From assembly GCA_900455155.1 (NCBI GenBank), contig UGUC01000002.1, forward strand, positions 1,426,001 through 1,490,000: a stretch of 64,000 nt of DNA, given 5' to 3'. The notes under the pieces are model-generated. The model was not told the DNA's origin and made no database searches. It was given only the letters and a program-made list of their open reading frames with translations. This DNA comes from Providencia stuartii. Lineage in GTDB: Bacteria; Pseudomonadota; Gammaproteobacteria; Enterobacterales; Enterobacteriaceae. Both the position numbers and the translations under genes were made by a program. Below, piece after piece: positions 9,472-19,935 of the stretch (positions within the stretch are counted from its first letter, which is position 1; every line of letters starts with the position of its first letter).

Positions 9472-11085
9472 CTATTTATTATCTTGATTTATATATAACC
9501 GTTTAATATCCATATTATCAAGAGGGTCTTTTCCTTTGAATCCACCAACCGAAGGTTTAATTAAACGCACACTGACCCGATAATAGACGGGAATAATCGC
9601 TGAATCTTGATCGAGTAGTGCTTCCGCCTGCTGATAGATTTGTTTACGACTGGCGTCATCTGGCGCGCTCAATGCCTTTTCTAACAAAGCATCGAATTCT
9701 GAGTTTTTATAAAATGCGGTGTTATTACTGCTATCTGACGACATAATATTTAAAAATGCCGATGGTTCATTATAATCAGCGCACCAAGTCGCACGCACAA
9801 CATCATAGTTACCATCATGGCGACTCTGTAACGACGTCTTCCATTCTTGATTTTGTAAACTTACCTCGGCCCCAATATTTTTTTTCCACATTGAAGCTGC
9901 GACGATAGCCTGCTGTTTATTTTGATCGGATGTGTTATACAGAAGTGAGAATTTCAGTGGATTTTGCGCATTGTAACCCGCTTCTTCCAAAAGAGCCTTT
10001 GCACGCTGGTAGCGTTTTTCATTACTCCAATTTGCCCACTCTGGTGGGGAAAAATCGCCATTATTAATGAAAGTAGGTGTAAAACCATAAGCAACAATTT
10101 GCCCTTGTGCCATTATTTTATTCGTAATGGTTTCCCTATCTAACCCGAGCTTTATCGCCTCTCGCACTCTCGGATCGGTAAATGGTGGTTTGCTATTATT
10201 AATCTCGTAGTAGAACGTACATAGGTAAGGACGAATATATAATTCGTTCGGCCGTTCTATTTGCATTTTTTTATAAAGAACAGGCGGAATTGCTGAATTA
10301 CTGATATCAATTTCACCGCTACGATAACGGTTTACATCACTCACTTCTGAAGAAATAGCTAAAAATGTCGCTTCATCAATTTTACTGTTTTGATTATTCC
10401 AATACTGTGGATTACGCTTCAAAACAATCCGTTCATTGACAACCCATTTATCTAATACATAGGCTCCATTGCCGATAAAATTTTTGGGCTGAGTCCATTT
10501 ATCGCCATATTTTTCAATCGCCTTTCTGTTTACGGGCTTCATCGCCGTGTGATTAAGCATATCGATAAAATAAGGTACTGGATGGGTCAACGTGACTTGC
10601 AAATGTTTCTCATCCAACGCTTTCACACCAAGAGACTCAATTGGCTTTTTACCTTTTAAAATTTCAGAAGCATTCTCAATATAGGCATTTTGCAAGTAAC
10701 TTGAGTAAGGAGAGCCTGTTTTAGGGTCGGCTAACCGCTGCCAGCTATACACAAAGTCTTGTGCAGTCACTGGTGTACCATCGCTCCACTTGGCATTATC
10801 TCTGAGAGTAAACACCCATGTAGTATAATTATCATTAGTCCAACTTTCGGCAACACCGGGTGTCACCTTACCATCCACATCCGTATAAACGAGCCCTTCA
10901 AGAAGATTAAGAATAATATTGCTCTCAGGGATACCTTCGACTTTATGGGGGTCTAATGACGAAACCTCTGTGCCGTTATTAATGGTAATCGCTTGCTTAA
11001 TCGACGCAGACACTGGATCTGCATTAGTGTGTAATGCAACTAAAAATATAGGTAGTGAATACAAACTCTTGGTAAAAAAATTCAT
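9472..11085 (-). CDS. Second oligopeptide-binding protein, OppA paralogue
   Basis: A 537-aa SBP_bac_5 family periplasmic peptide-binding protein in tandem with oppA. Start at ATG 11085 (MNFFTKSLYS), with GAGGGTG as ribosome site 4 bp upstream; signal peptide to about residue 27 (NADPVSA). It shares with OppA the SLDPHKVEGIPES, YLCTFYYEINN, CADYNEPSAFLN and GFKGKDPLDN blocks, so it is a duplicate of the same family with perhaps half or more identical residues. As the first gene of the operon it probably supplies an alternative specificity to the same permease, like MppA in E. coli, but that is inference. 92 bp separate it from oppA. Confidence 0.9.
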   Translation of the reverse strand: MNFFTKSLYSLPIFLVALHTNADPVSASIKQAITINNGTEVSSLDPHKVEGIPESNIILNLLEGLVYTDVDGKVTPGVAESWTNDNYTTWVFTLRDNAKWSDGTPVTAQDFVYSWQRLADPKTGSPYSSYLQNAYIENASEILKGKKPIESLGVKALDEKHLQVTLTHPVPYFIDMLNHTAMKPVNRKAIEKYGDKWTQPKNFIGNGAYVLDKWVVNERIVLKRNPQYWNNQNSKIDEATFLAISSEVSDVNRYRSGEIDISNSAIPPVLYKKMQIERPNELYIRPYLCTFYYEINNSKPPFTDPRVREAIKLGLDRETITNKIMAQGQIVAYGFTPTFINNGDFSPPEWANWSNEKRYQRAKALLEEAGYNAQNPLKFSLLYNTSDQNKQQAIVAASMWKKNIGAEVSLQNQEWKTSLQSRHDGNYDVVRATWCADYNEPSAFLNIMSSDSSNNTAFYKNSEFDALLEKALSAPDDASRKQIYQQAEALLDQDSAIIPVYYRVSVRLIKPSVGGFKGKDPLDNMDIKRLYINQDNK

Positions 11086-11715
11086 TATCACCCTCAACGG
11101 TTATTTGGTTGCTACAACAAACTTCAGCATCCTATCTGGTTATTTTGTTTCGCGTCATACCCTGAAACTTAGAGTATTTCCCTTTGGATTAGTTTTAATA
11201 ATCCACTTTTGGCCTCTCACATTTTTGTTACAAAATGTTAAAATTGTGTAATCACCCGCAAGCTAGACAAGCCTGTGTTAAACTAAAAGCGTTATGATTT
11301 TATTGTATAAATAGATGATTATTCTGTTATTCATCTATTCGCACAATTGAGACTTGTTTAAACATATCATTAACATTGAATAAATTAAATAGCGCAAAAA
11401 TTTACTTGGCTCACATTTCCTTACTTTTTATGCCTTATTTAGCAAAAAATGCGACATATTATTATAAGAAAGGGGAATTGAAATCAGCACAAAATAACAG
11501 CAGATTAGCAGGCAAAAGATAATCTATTTATGACTATCATTTAGTAGAATAACACCATCATTTTTTATTAGTGATACCTATAAGGTAAAAAACGATAATG
11601 GTGTTTATTTGTTTGGCGTTTTTTTAATCGGAATATTATTACTAATGTAATAGACACTTATAGATCACCATATAATAGTGATCTATAGCAAGAGAATTAG
11701 TATGTCAAAAAATGA
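11086..11715. other. Promoter region of the opp operon and ychE 3' region
   Basis: A 630-bp AT-rich region between the start of the oppA paralogue and the stop of ychE. It should hold the opp promoter. Two palindromic structures are visible (11551-11606 and 11660-11685); no coding frame with a ribosome site is convincing. Confidence 0.5.
11551..11606. repeat. Long imperfect inverted repeat downstream of ychE
   Basis: Arm AACACCATCATTTTTTA (11551-11567) pairs with TAAAAAACGATAATGGTGTT (about 11586-11605) with a small bulge. It could act as a terminator between ychE and the opp promoter region, although the T-run after the stem is weak in both directions. Confidence 0.5.
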
Positions 11716-12360
11716 TTATAGAAGACCGGGAAATATTGCTTTAACCCCCGTAACAATAAACTCTATTCCCAGAGACATCAGAAGCAGTCCCATAATTCGC
11801 GTCACCACGTTAATCCCTGTTTGCCCTAAGTAGCGAACAAGCAATGATGCCGAGCGGAACAGTAACCAACAGCAAAATGCAAACACAATACTTGTCAGCG
11901 CCAGACCGATAAAGTTTTGCCAACCATGCCACCGAGATGACCAAACGATACAAGAGCTAATTGCCCCCGGCCCTGCCATTAGCGGTAATGCAAGTGGTAC
12001 TACCCCGATACTATCTCGCACTGCTGTTTCTGTTTTCTCTTGTTTATTTTGTTTGTCTTCACCGATTTTCCCACTGATCATCGACATTGCAATCGTTACA
12101 ATTAATATTCCACCCGCAATGCGGAATGAATCGATAGAAATACCAAATACTTGCAGAATTGAATCGCCGATTAATAATGATGTACATAAAATGATAGCGA
12201 CAGAAGTATTCGCTATCGTATTTGTTTTGTTACGCCCAGCGCTACTTTGATAATTAGTCATGCTAATAAACACAGGCAGAATTCCCACTGGGTTTACTAA
12301 CGCAAAAAGACCAATAAAAAATTTTATATAGCCTGATAAATCAAGTAATCCTGCACTCAC
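11716..12360 (-). CDS. ychE: MarC family integral membrane protein YchE
   Basis: Inner-membrane protein of the MarC (UPF0056) family, function unknown. The 214 aa (E. coli YchE 215) contain six hydrophobic segments, the N-terminal FALVNPVGILPVFISMT motif and the PLALPLMAGPGAIS motif that define the family. It lies between opp and adhE exactly as in E. coli and is transcribed toward opp. The start at 12360 gives MSAGLLDLSGYIKFF, colinear with homologues. Confidence 0.93.
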   Translation of the reverse strand: MSAGLLDLSGYIKFFIGLFALVNPVGILPVFISMTNYQSSAGRNKTNTIANTSVAIILCTSLLIGDSILQVFGISIDSFRIAGGILIVTIAMSMISGKIGEDKQNKQEKTETAVRDSIGVVPLALPLMAGPGAISSCIVWSSRWHGWQNFIGLALTSIVFAFCCWLLFRSASLLVRYLGQTGINVVTRIMGLLLMSLGIEFIVTGVKAIFPGLL

Positions 12361-12609
12361 GCATCAGCACCTTTAAATAATCAGATTTAAGAAAATCACA
12401 GATAGTTAAAGTTTATCACTAAATAAATAAAATAGATTCTGCTAAGTTTTATTTTAGCGGTTACTGTTAGTTATTCGCTTAAACTTCATGCAAATAATAT
12501 GATTTTTTAGCTCTTTTTATTCGTTATAAAAAAATATTGTGTCTAATTTCAACAAAAAACATGCATTCCCTCAAAATAGGCTTGCTGAAAGGAGTCAGCT
12601 TTGAATTTT

Positions 12610-12625
12610 TGTGATCTATATCACA
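12610..12625. promoter_or_regulatory. CRP binding site upstream of adhE
   Basis: TGTGATCTATATCACA matches the consensus TGTGA-N6-TCACA in both half-sites. It lies about 230 bp before the adhE start codon. Either divergent gene could be regulated, but adhE is the likelier target. Confidence 0.75.
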
Positions 12626-12712
12626 TCAATAAACACAAATAATGCTAATCTATTCTTAACTGATAGAGGGAGTTAATTTAAGAAAAGTACGCTTTTCACC
12701 TTGTACTAAAAG

Positions 12713-12828
12713 CTTTTTAAGCCAATAAGCGGAAAAATAAAATATGTTAATAAATATAAACTATAATTTATCTACTCAGTTTTTAGCGTTTTAATGTTTC
12801 AAGAAGCACTGCTCATTGGCTTAAAAAG
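12713..12828 (+). promoter_or_regulatory. Long-range stem in the adhE leader
   Basis: Arm 12713-12730 (CTTTTTAAGCCAATAAGC) is complementary over 17 of 18 positions to 12811-12828 (GCTCATTGGCTTAAAAAG), looping out about 80 nt. The 3' arm ends 12 nt before the CAGGAG ribosome site of adhE. In E. coli the adhE leader folds to hide the ribosome site until RNase III cuts it. A similar control here is inference. Confidence 0.65.
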
Positions 12829-12854
12829 TTTAACATTTATCAGGAGTAATCTCT

Positions 12855-15515
12855 ATGTCAGTAACTAATGTTACCGAACTCAATGACCTCGTTGCTCGTG
12901 TCAAAAAAGCTCAGCGTGAATTCGCTAACTTCTCTCAAGAGCAAGTTGACCGCATTTTCCGCGCAGCAGCGCTTGCAGCAGCAGACGCACGGATCCCGCT
13001 CGCTAAACTTGCTGTAGAAGAATCAGGTATGGGTATTGTTGAAGATAAGGTGATCAAAAATCACTTTGCCTCTGAATATATTTATAATGCCTATAAAGAC
13101 GAAAAAACCTGTGGCGTGCTTTCTGAAGACCCAACTTTTGGAACAATTACTATCGCTGAACCTATCGGTATTATCTGTGGTATCGTTCCAACCACTAACC
13201 CAACCTCAACCGCCATTTTTAAATCTTTAATTAGTTTAAAAACGCGTAATGCAATTATTTTTTCTCCGCACCCTCGCGCTAAAAATGCAACCAATAAAGC
13301 GGCAGAAATTGTTCTTAAAGCAGCTATCGAAGCTGGTGCACCGAAAGATATTATCGGTTGGATCGATGCACCATCGGTCGAATTATCTAATGCATTGATG
13401 CATCACGAGGATATCAACCTGATTTTAGCAACAGGTGGTCCTGGTATGGTGAAAGCGGCATACAGCTCCGGTAAACCTGCTATTGGTGTAGGCGCAGGTA
13501 ATACACCGGTTGTTATCGATGAAACGGCCGATATCAAACGTGCTGTGGCGTCTATCTTGATGTCAAAAACCTTCGATAATGGCGTCATCTGTGCATCCGA
13601 GCAATCCGTTGTTGTCGTCGATGAAATTTATAATCAGGTTCGTGAACGCTTCGCGACCCACGGTGGCTATATACTGCAAGGTAAAGAGCTTAAAGCCGTT
13701 CAAGATGTTATTTTGAAAAATGGTAGTCTGAACGCAGCAATTGTTGGTCAAACTGCATATAAAATCGCTGAAATGGCCGGTGTTACTGTACCTGTAACCA
13801 CGAAAATACTTATTGGCGAAGTCAAGGTGATTGCAGATTCAGAGCCATTTGCCCACGAAAAATTATCGCCACTCCTCGCCATGTATCGCGCTAAAAACTT
13901 TGAAGAGGCTGTAGACAAAGCCGAGCAATTAGTCGAAATGGGGGGTATCGGTCACACCTCTTGTCTATATACAGACCAAGATAACCAAGCTGAACGTGTT
14001 AATTACTTCGGCGTCAAAATGAAAACCGCGCGTATCCTCATTAATACGCCCGCTTCACAAGGGGGTATCGGTGACCTCTATAACTTTAAATTAGCGCCTT
14101 CTCTCACACTTGGTTGCGGTTCATGGGGTGGTAACTCAATCTCTGAAAACGTTGGACCAAAACATTTGATCAATACTAAAACCGTGGCGAAAAGAGCTGA
14201 AAATATGTTGTGGCATAAACTTCCTAACTCAATCTATTTCCGTCGCGGTTGTCTCCCTATTGCACTTGAAGAGATCGCAACGGATGGCGCAAAACGTGCA
14301 TTTATCGTCACTGATGGCTATTTATTTAACAATGGCTATGTTGAAGAAGTGGTAAATGTACTGAAAAAACACCATATTGAAACCGACGTTTTCTTTGAGG
14401 TTGAAGCTGATCCTACATTAACGGTCGTCCGTAAAGGTGCCGCTCAAATGAACGCCTTTAAACCTGATGTCATTATTGCATTAGGTGGTGGCTCCCCAAT
14501 GGACGCGGCCAAAATTATGTGGGTTATGTACGAACATCCAGAAACGCATTTTGAAGAATTAGCACTACGCTTTATGGATATCCGTAAACGTATTCACCGT
14601 TTCCCTAAAATGGGAGTGAAAGCAAAATTAGTTGCGATTACAACGACCTCAGGAACAGGCTCTGAAGTTACCCCATTTGCAGTGGTAACGGATGATAAAA
14701 CAGGTCAAAAATACCCATTAGCGGACTATGCACTGACTCCAAATATGGCTATCGTCGATGCAAACCTTGTGATGAATATGCCGAAATCACTGACCGCATT
14801 TGGTGGTCTGGATGCTGTGACTCATGCGATGGAAGCCTATGTTTCTGTATTAGCGAATGAATACTCTGATGGTCAAGCATTACAAGCGCTTAGCCTATTA
14901 AAAGAGTACCTACCGACGAGTTATCATGAAGGGGCAACCAATCCTGTTGCAAGAGAGCGTGTCCATAACGCTGCAACCATCGCTGGGATTGCATTTGCAA
15001 ACGCATTCTTAGGGGTTTGTCACTCAATGGCCCATAAATTAGGCTCTGAGTTCCACATACCACATGGATTAGCGAATGCCTTATTAATTAGTAACGTCGT
15101 TCGTTATAATGCTAACGATAACCCAACTAAACAAACGGCATTTAGCCAATATGACCGTCCACAAGCACGACGCCGTTATGCTGAAATAGCCGATCATTTA
15201 GGTTTAACAAAATCTAGCGACCGTACCGATGCTAAAATTGAAAAACTATTAGCATGGCTTGAGGAAATCAAAGCAGATTTAGGTATCCCTAAATCCATAC
15301 GTGAAGCAGGTGTGCCTGAAGCAGACTTCTTAGCACGCGTTGATAAGCTCTCTGAGGATGCATTTGACGACCAATGTACCGGTGCAAACCCTCGCTATCC
15401 ATTAATTTCTGAATTGAAACAGCTATTACTGGATTCCTATTATGGACGCGAATTCACTGAACAAACATCCACAACAACAGCAGCAAAAGTGGAAAAGAAA
15501 AGTTCAAAAAAATAG
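12855..15515 (+). CDS. adhE: Bifunctional aldehyde-alcohol dehydrogenase AdhE
   Basis: Cytoplasmic fermentation enzyme converting acetyl-CoA to acetaldehyde (N-terminal CoA-acylating aldehyde dehydrogenase domain, about 1-440) and then to ethanol (C-terminal iron alcohol dehydrogenase, about 450-865), usually assembled into filaments called spirosomes. The 886 aa match the expected length. Catalytic C246 lies in DNGVICASE; the C-terminal half has GGGSPMDAAK for NAD and the iron-ligand region with GGLDAVTHAMEAY and FLGVCHSMAHKLG. Ribosome site CAGGAG lies 8 bp before ATG. The leader carries a CRP box and a folding repeat. Terminator at 15536-15573. Confidence 0.98.
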   Translation: MSVTNVTELNDLVARVKKAQREFANFSQEQVDRIFRAAALAAADARIPLAKLAVEESGMGIVEDKVIKNHFASEYIYNAYKDEKTCGVLSEDPTFGTITIAEPIGIICGIVPTTNPTSTAIFKSLISLKTRNAIIFSPHPRAKNATNKAAEIVLKAAIEAGAPKDIIGWIDAPSVELSNALMHHEDINLILATGGPGMVKAAYSSGKPAIGVGAGNTPVVIDETADIKRAVASILMSKTFDNGVICASEQSVVVVDEIYNQVRERFATHGGYILQGKELKAVQDVILKNGSLNAAIVGQTAYKIAEMAGVTVPVTTKILIGEVKVIADSEPFAHEKLSPLLAMYRAKNFEEAVDKAEQLVEMGGIGHTSCLYTDQDNQAERVNYFGVKMKTARILINTPASQGGIGDLYNFKLAPSLTLGCGSWGGNSISENVGPKHLINTKTVAKRAENMLWHKLPNSIYFRRGCLPIALEEIATDGAKRAFIVTDGYLFNNGYVEEVVNVLKKHHIETDVFFEVEADPTLTVVRKGAAQMNAFKPDVIIALGGGSPMDAAKIMWVMYEHPETHFEELALRFMDIRKRIHRFPKMGVKAKLVAITTTSGTGSEVTPFAVVTDDKTGQKYPLADYALTPNMAIVDANLVMNMPKSLTAFGGLDAVTHAMEAYVSVLANEYSDGQALQALSLLKEYLPTSYHEGATNPVARERVHNAATIAGIAFANAFLGVCHSMAHKLGSEFHIPHGLANALLISNVVRYNANDNPTKQTAFSQYDRPQARRRYAEIADHLGLTKSSDRTDAKIEKLLAWLEEIKADLGIPKSIREAGVPEADFLARVDKLSEDAFDDQCTGANPRYPLISELKQLLLDSYYGREFTEQTSTTTAAKVEKKSSKK

Positions 15516-15535
15516 TTAGGTAGCTAATTAATAAG

Positions 15536-15573
15536 AGAGGCACTGATTTAAAACTCAGTGCCTCTCTTTTTTA
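15536..15573 (+). terminator. Intrinsic terminator of adhE
   Basis: A 12-bp perfect stem, GAGAGGCACTGA (15536-15547) with TCAGTGCCTCTC (15556-15567), followed by T6. Confidence 0.93.
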
Positions 15574-15673
15574 ATAAGGATAATAAATGATTATTATCCT
15601 TATAATTTTTATGGGAAAGTGACGTTCCCTATTACACGATTAACTTAAATCTACTTTTAATTGTTATACGCAA

Positions 15674-16303
15674 TTAATTAAAGTGAATCGCTTTTTTGGG
15701 AATAATGCCTTGGTTCATTAACTTAGCCTGTTCGATGGCTTCTGTATAATGCTTACGGCAGACAGAAATATACTTCTCATTACCGCCTATATCGACCTGT
15801 GCCCCTTCGTAAAGAGGAATACCATCACTCCCTATCCTTAATACTTTATTGGCCTTACGGCCGCAATAACACACGGTTTTTAATTCAACTAATTTATCAG
15901 CCCAAGCTAATAAATATTGGCTTCCAACAAATAGTTCACCTGAAAAATCAGTTCTCAGCCCATAGCATAAAACAGGTATATCACTGTTATCGACAATATC
16001 GCATAACTCTTCAACTTGCTGTTTTGTTAAAAATTGACACTCATCAATTAAGACACAATGTACCTTTTTTGTGCTATTTTCATTTTTAATGACTTCCGCC
16101 ATATTTGTGGTTGGCGTAAATAAAAGTGCATCCGCAGACAACCCAATACGCGATGAAACTTTACCCTGCGCAAAGCGATTATCGATTTCTGCCGTGAAAA
16201 TCAGCGTACGCATCCCCCGCTCATTATAGTTATAAGAAGATTGCAACAAGGATGTCGATTTCCCTGCATTCATCGCAGAATAGTAAAAATATAGCTGAGC
16301 CAT
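15674..16303 (-). CDS. tdk: Thymidine kinase
   Basis: Phosphorylates thymidine to dTMP in the salvage pathway, cytoplasmic. The 209 aa (E. coli 205) show a P-loop SAMNAGKST (residues 9-17), the Walker-B-like LIDECQFL, the lasso region with a zinc-binding CYCGRK and C-terminal CRKH pair, and [14 protein letters not shown] for the substrate. Gene order adhE-tdk-hns equals E. coli. Confidence 0.97.
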   Translation of the reverse strand: MAQLYFYYSAMNAGKSTSLLQSSYNYNERGMRTLIFTAEIDNRFAQGKVSSRIGLSADALLFTPTTNMAEVIKNENSTKKVHCVLIDECQFLTKQQVEELCDIVDNSDIPVLCYGLRTDFSGELFVGSQYLLAWADKLVELKTVCYCGRKANKVLRIGSDGIPLYEGAQVDIGGNEKYISVCRKHYTEAIEQAKLMNQGIIPKKAIHFN

Positions 16304-16858
16304 CAGCCTAGTTCCTCTAAATTAATAAACAAGATAATTTTACCATAAAACATGTCATTAGATTAACAGTCATCATCTGGAAGCACTTAAAAATACAGGC
16401 ATCAAATAGAGATATCGCCATTGATTTTGCTAAATCTTACCAATAGTAATCACTCTTTTCCCTCTTAAAACAGGTAAAATATCGAACTATCATTGGTAAT
16501 GATATAGCGTGCTCCTTAAAACATAGTACTAATTTACTGTATCAAAAAAAGAAAATTTACGTTTAGTCTCTCTTATTTGCTTCATTATCATGCCACTAAT
16601 AACCTGACGTATTCTCGATGCGCCCTTCAAATTATAATCAAAAAAATTTCCAGCTAATTGAATCCGTTTTTCATTAGTTTGGATATTGATAATAGTGGTA
16701 TATATATATCAGTGAAAAGTTAATATTTCTTTTGTAAAAAAATTGCTTTTACTAAAGATAACTTTTAAACTAATAGTGCAAATTAGCTATTGCAGAAAAT
16801 AAAATAGCATTCTATTATTAGTGTACACAGGCCAACAATTAAATTTGAGACCAGGAAA
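16304..16858. promoter_or_regulatory. AT-rich hns upstream region
   Basis: 555 bp between divergent tdk and hns, very AT-rich, with A-tracts and a TA-rich tract near 16697-16712. Such DNA is typically curved and bound by H-NS, which in E. coli represses its own promoter. Autoregulation here is inferred; no gene is visible. Confidence 0.55.
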
Positions 16859-17269
16859 ATGAGCGAATCTTTAAAAGCATTAAATAACATCCGTACTCTT
16901 CGTGCTCAAGCAAGAGAAATTGCTTTAGAATCACTGGAAGAAATGCTGGAAAAATTAACTGTCGTTGTTGAAGAACGTCGTGAAGAAGAAAATCAAGTTC
17001 GTGCAGAGCAAGAAGAAAAGAACCGTAAGCTAGAAAACTTCCGTCAAATGGCAGAAGAGCAAGGTATTGATCTGAACGAACTGGTTCAAATTTTAGATAC
17101 AGGTAAAGGCTCAAGCACTCGTGCTAAACGTGCTGCTCGCCCAGCTAAATATAAATACGTTGATGAAAATGGCGAAACTAAAACTTGGACTGGCCAGGGT
17201 CGTACCCCAGCAGTTATCAAAACCGCCATTGAAGAACAAGGTAAATCTTTAGACGATTTCCTAATCTAA
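16859..17269 (+). CDS. hns: Nucleoid-associated silencer H-NS
   Basis: Global DNA-binding protein that silences AT-rich and acquired DNA. The 136 aa have the N-terminal oligomerisation region with coiled coil (about 1-80; [20 protein letters not shown]) and the C-terminal DNA-binding domain with [12 protein letters not shown] (QGR hook at 113-115). A purine-rich GGAAAAT precedes ATG. Followed by a strong terminator. Close length and sequence to enterobacterial H-NS; StpA is unlikely given the location between tdk and galU. Confidence 0.96.
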   Translation: MSESLKALNNIRTLRAQAREIALESLEEMLEKLTVVVEERREEENQVRAEQEEKNRKLENFRQMAEEQGIDLNELVQILDTGKGSSTRAKRAARPAKYKYVDENGETKTWTGQGRTPAVIKTAIEEQGKSLDDFLI

Positions 17270-17289
17270 GATCCATAACCTTATTCCCC

Positions 17290-17320
17290 AAAAACACCCT
17301 TATATAAGGGTGTTTTTTTT
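17290..17320 (+). terminator. Intrinsic terminator of hns
   Basis: Stem AAACACCCTT with AAGGGTGTTT around an ATAT loop, followed by a run of T residues (17313-17320). Confidence 0.92.
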
Positions 17321-17648
17321 ATCCTACGTTTAAGTTTTATTATCACTTATGCCGCTATTAGCCATTAAATTGTTAATCCCCTCCTGCTCCAAGGATAAGC
17401 AATCCTCTTTCGCTCGTTTTAGTCATCCTTTTATCTGCTAGTCATTTATTAATATTATTTAAATTTAAGCCATCGCTAAAAGTAAAGTTATGTAATCCTA
17501 CTCAAACTTTTTAAGCATACGATTGAATAATAAAACTTATACGATACAAAAAAAATTGATGTATTTTTCTTCTAAATACGTAAATTAAATTAAGCAATAA
17601 TTTACATTAATTGATACTTAACTATTGAAAAGCTACAAGGCGCACAAA
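17321..17648. other. Intergenic region between hns and galU terminators
   Basis: About 330 bp between convergent hns and galU. AT-rich, without a convincing frame or RNA signature. Confidence 0.4.
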
Positions 17649-17649
17649 C

Positions 17650-17679
17650 AAAAAAAGCTAACATCTAGAGTTAGCTTTT
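17650..17679 (-). terminator. Intrinsic terminator of galU
   Basis: Stem AAAAGCTAAC with GTTAGCTTTT. Read on the minus strand it ends in a long T-run, 25 bp after the galU stop. Confidence 0.88.
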
Positions 17680-17704
17680 ATAAATCATCATAAGAAGAAA
17701 CTGT

Positions 17705-18643
17705 TTATTTTTCTGCTTTAGAACTGTTCAATTTATTCGATATGGTTTGGATCCACTCAGAAAAATCTTCCCCTAATGAATCATGTTGCATACCATATTC
17801 TACGAATGCTTTCATATAACCTAGCTTATTACCACAGTCATGACTTTTACCACATAGATGGTACGCCTCTACAGGAGACTTATTTTCCATCATAATCGCA
17901 ATAGCATCGGTTAATTGAATTTCATCCCCTGCCCCTGGTGCTGTTTTTGCTAGTGCATCCCAAATTTTTTCCGATAATACATAGCGGCCAACAATCGACA
18001 GATTTGATGGTGCTTCTTCTTTCTTCGGTTTTTCTACCATGCGGCTAATCGGTTTGCTTTCACCAGGAAGCAACGTTGCACCATTACAATCTACAATCCC
18101 ATAATTAGAAACTTCATCTTCAGGAACGGGCTCAACCAAAATTTGGCTTGCTCCCGTTTCTTCAAAATGGGCCAGCATTTCGCTCAAATTAAACTTGGTT
18201 AAATCGGTGCTATAACGATCTAAAATAACATCAGGCAGAATAACCGCAAAAGGCTCATTCCCCACAAGAGGCTTAGCACATAAAATCGCATGACCTAAGC
18301 CTTTAGCAATACCTTGACGCGTTTGCATGATAGTTACGTGACTTGGGCAGATAGATTGCACTTCATCGAGTAATTGACGCTTAACACGAGCTTCTAAAAT
18401 TGCCTCAAGCTCGAAACTCGTATCGAAGTGGTTTTCAATCGAGTTTTTTGATGAATGAGTCACTAAAACAATTTCATTAATACCAGCAGCGATACACTCA
18501 TTAACAACATACTGAATTAAAGGTTTATCAACGAGTGGTAACATCTCTTTGGGAATTGCTTTAGTCGCGGGTAACATACGAGTGCCAAGACCTGCGACAG
18601 GGATTACTGCCTTGCGTACCTTTCTATTTGTCATTTTAGTCAT
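17705..18643 (-). CDS. galU: UTP-glucose-1-phosphate uridylyltransferase
   Basis: Makes UDP-glucose from UTP and glucose-1-phosphate, feeding LPS core, trehalose and galactose metabolism. The 312 aa (E. coli 302) carry the nucleotidyltransferase signature [25 protein letters not shown]-like [14 protein letters not shown], and [20 protein letters not shown]. Two in-frame ATGs (18643 and 18634) compete; the latter sits at the better distance from GGAG. A longer C-terminal tail ([15 protein letters not shown]) is the main difference from E. coli. Confidence 0.97.
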   Translation of the reverse strand: MTKMTNRKVRKAVIPVAGLGTRMLPATKAIPKEMLPLVDKPLIQYVVNECIAAGINEIVLVTHSSKNSIENHFDTSFELEAILEARVKRQLLDEVQSICPSHVTIMQTRQGIAKGLGHAILCAKPLVGNEPFAVILPDVILDRYSTDLTKFNLSEMLAHFEETGASQILVEPVPEDEVSNYGIVDCNGATLLPGESKPISRMVEKPKKEEAPSNLSIVGRYVLSEKIWDALAKTAPGAGDEIQLTDAIAIMMENKSPVEAYHLCGKSHDCGNKLGYMKAFVEYGMQHDSLGEDFSEWIQTISNKLNSSKAEK

Positions 18644-18805
18644 AACTCCAGAATTCTCCTAAGCACCCAAACTCTTTATATAATCAACGGTAATAAAGGT
18701 GCGTTTTTAGTGCGAGGCAGTATAACAGGAATAATTTTTGGATAAATAGTACAAAGCCCTAATTAGAGCCAATATGACACTTACTGGAGTAAATTTAAAC
18801 AAAAC

Positions 18806-19805
18806 TTAAGATTCAGGATTAAACATTAATTTAATATTTTGGTGGTTATTCCAAATTCGACATTGCCAAAATGTCCCTCGTACATCGAGATGATTGGAAG
18901 GTTGATGTTTTAAAGTTCCCAATGGAACACTCCTAGATAAGCTATATTGAGCATTCTCTGTTGCAACTTCCGCTTCTAACCCTCCACTAGCCAGAATAAT
19001 CGCTTTATTACGCGTATTGAAGTACCCCAGTAATATCGGAAATTGCCCACTAAATCCGGAATCCTCTAATAAATAATTTATTTGATTAATAATTTTATCG
19101 ATATTAGGTAGTTTTTTTATCTGGAAAACTTACCGCATTTTTTAATAAATCGTTAAATACAACACGGATCAAGAACGCTGCCATAATTCCCTCCTGTGGA
19201 GAGCGTTCTATATCAAGGCAATAAAAACCAATTTGAGTATCTGATATTGGTGCGAGATCAAGAAGTAGCCCGAACCGGTTAATTTCATTTAATTGACGGT
19301 AATTAACGCGATAGCCATTAATCACTTGATTTATAGGTGGCTGCAATTGCTTTAACACTGGCGTGATATCTTGGTTATCATAGTTTATCAGTGTGGGTTG
19401 TAACCTATTAACAACTTGATCGTTGTATTGCTCAGGATACAGGTTACTCTGAATAGTAACTTTCAACTCCTCTAAGTTTTTTATTGGTTTCAATAAAGCA
19501 TCTTTTGCACCTAACCGTAGCATACGGTCAAGCTGCGTGAAATCTGTTGTTGCAGAGATGACAATAACAGGGATGTGAATATTTCGTGTGACCAACTCTG
19601 CCATAAAATCTTCACCACTCATGACAGGCATATTCAAGTCACACAAAATCACATCAGGGTTAAGGTTTTCTTCGGTGAGACGTATTAATGCACTCTGACC
19701 ATTATCCGCGACAAAGACTTGCATCCCCTGAGCATGTAAGTACCCTTCTAACATTGAACGAAAAACTTTTTCATCTTCAACGATGAGTATCTTTTTATTT
19801 TTCAT
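18806..19805 (-). CDS. rssB: Two-component response regulator RssB (frameshifted here)
   Basis: Adaptor that delivers the stress sigma factor RpoS to ClpXP for degradation. Receiver domain residues 1-120 carry the phospho-acceptor D56 (VILCDLNMP) and the acidic pair ED near residue 10; the C-terminal half is a phosphatase-like output domain. Starting at ATG 19805 the frame runs to FPDKK. There one extra A in the A7 run (T7 at 19112-19118) causes a stop. The next frame continues LPNIDKIINQINYLL to LMFNPES. Removing one base gives 332 aa, against 337 in E. coli. Order galU-rssB is as in E. coli. Confidence 0.9.
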
Positions 19806-19935
19806 ATTTAACCTACTTCTAGCTTTCATCGGTTATTTACTACCAATACTATTATTCATATGACAAAATCATTGTACTGTCATTTTTAAAGTATAGTTAT
19901 TTTTATACCTTATACTTATTTTTATAGAGTAGAAG

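Larger units (their letters stand above)
12361..12854. promoter_or_regulatory. ychE-adhE intergenic region, adhE control region
   Basis: 494 bp between divergent ychE and adhE. It carries a perfect CRP palindrome (12610-12625), a small GAAAAG/CTTTTC hairpin (about 12682-12697) and a long inverted repeat that folds the adhE leader (12713-12828). Fermentative control of adhE fits these elements. Confidence 0.7.

Noticed and set aside
10919..11251. 110-codon plus-strand frame across the opp promoter side
   Set aside because: It lies largely antisense to the OppA paralogue start; composition is random.
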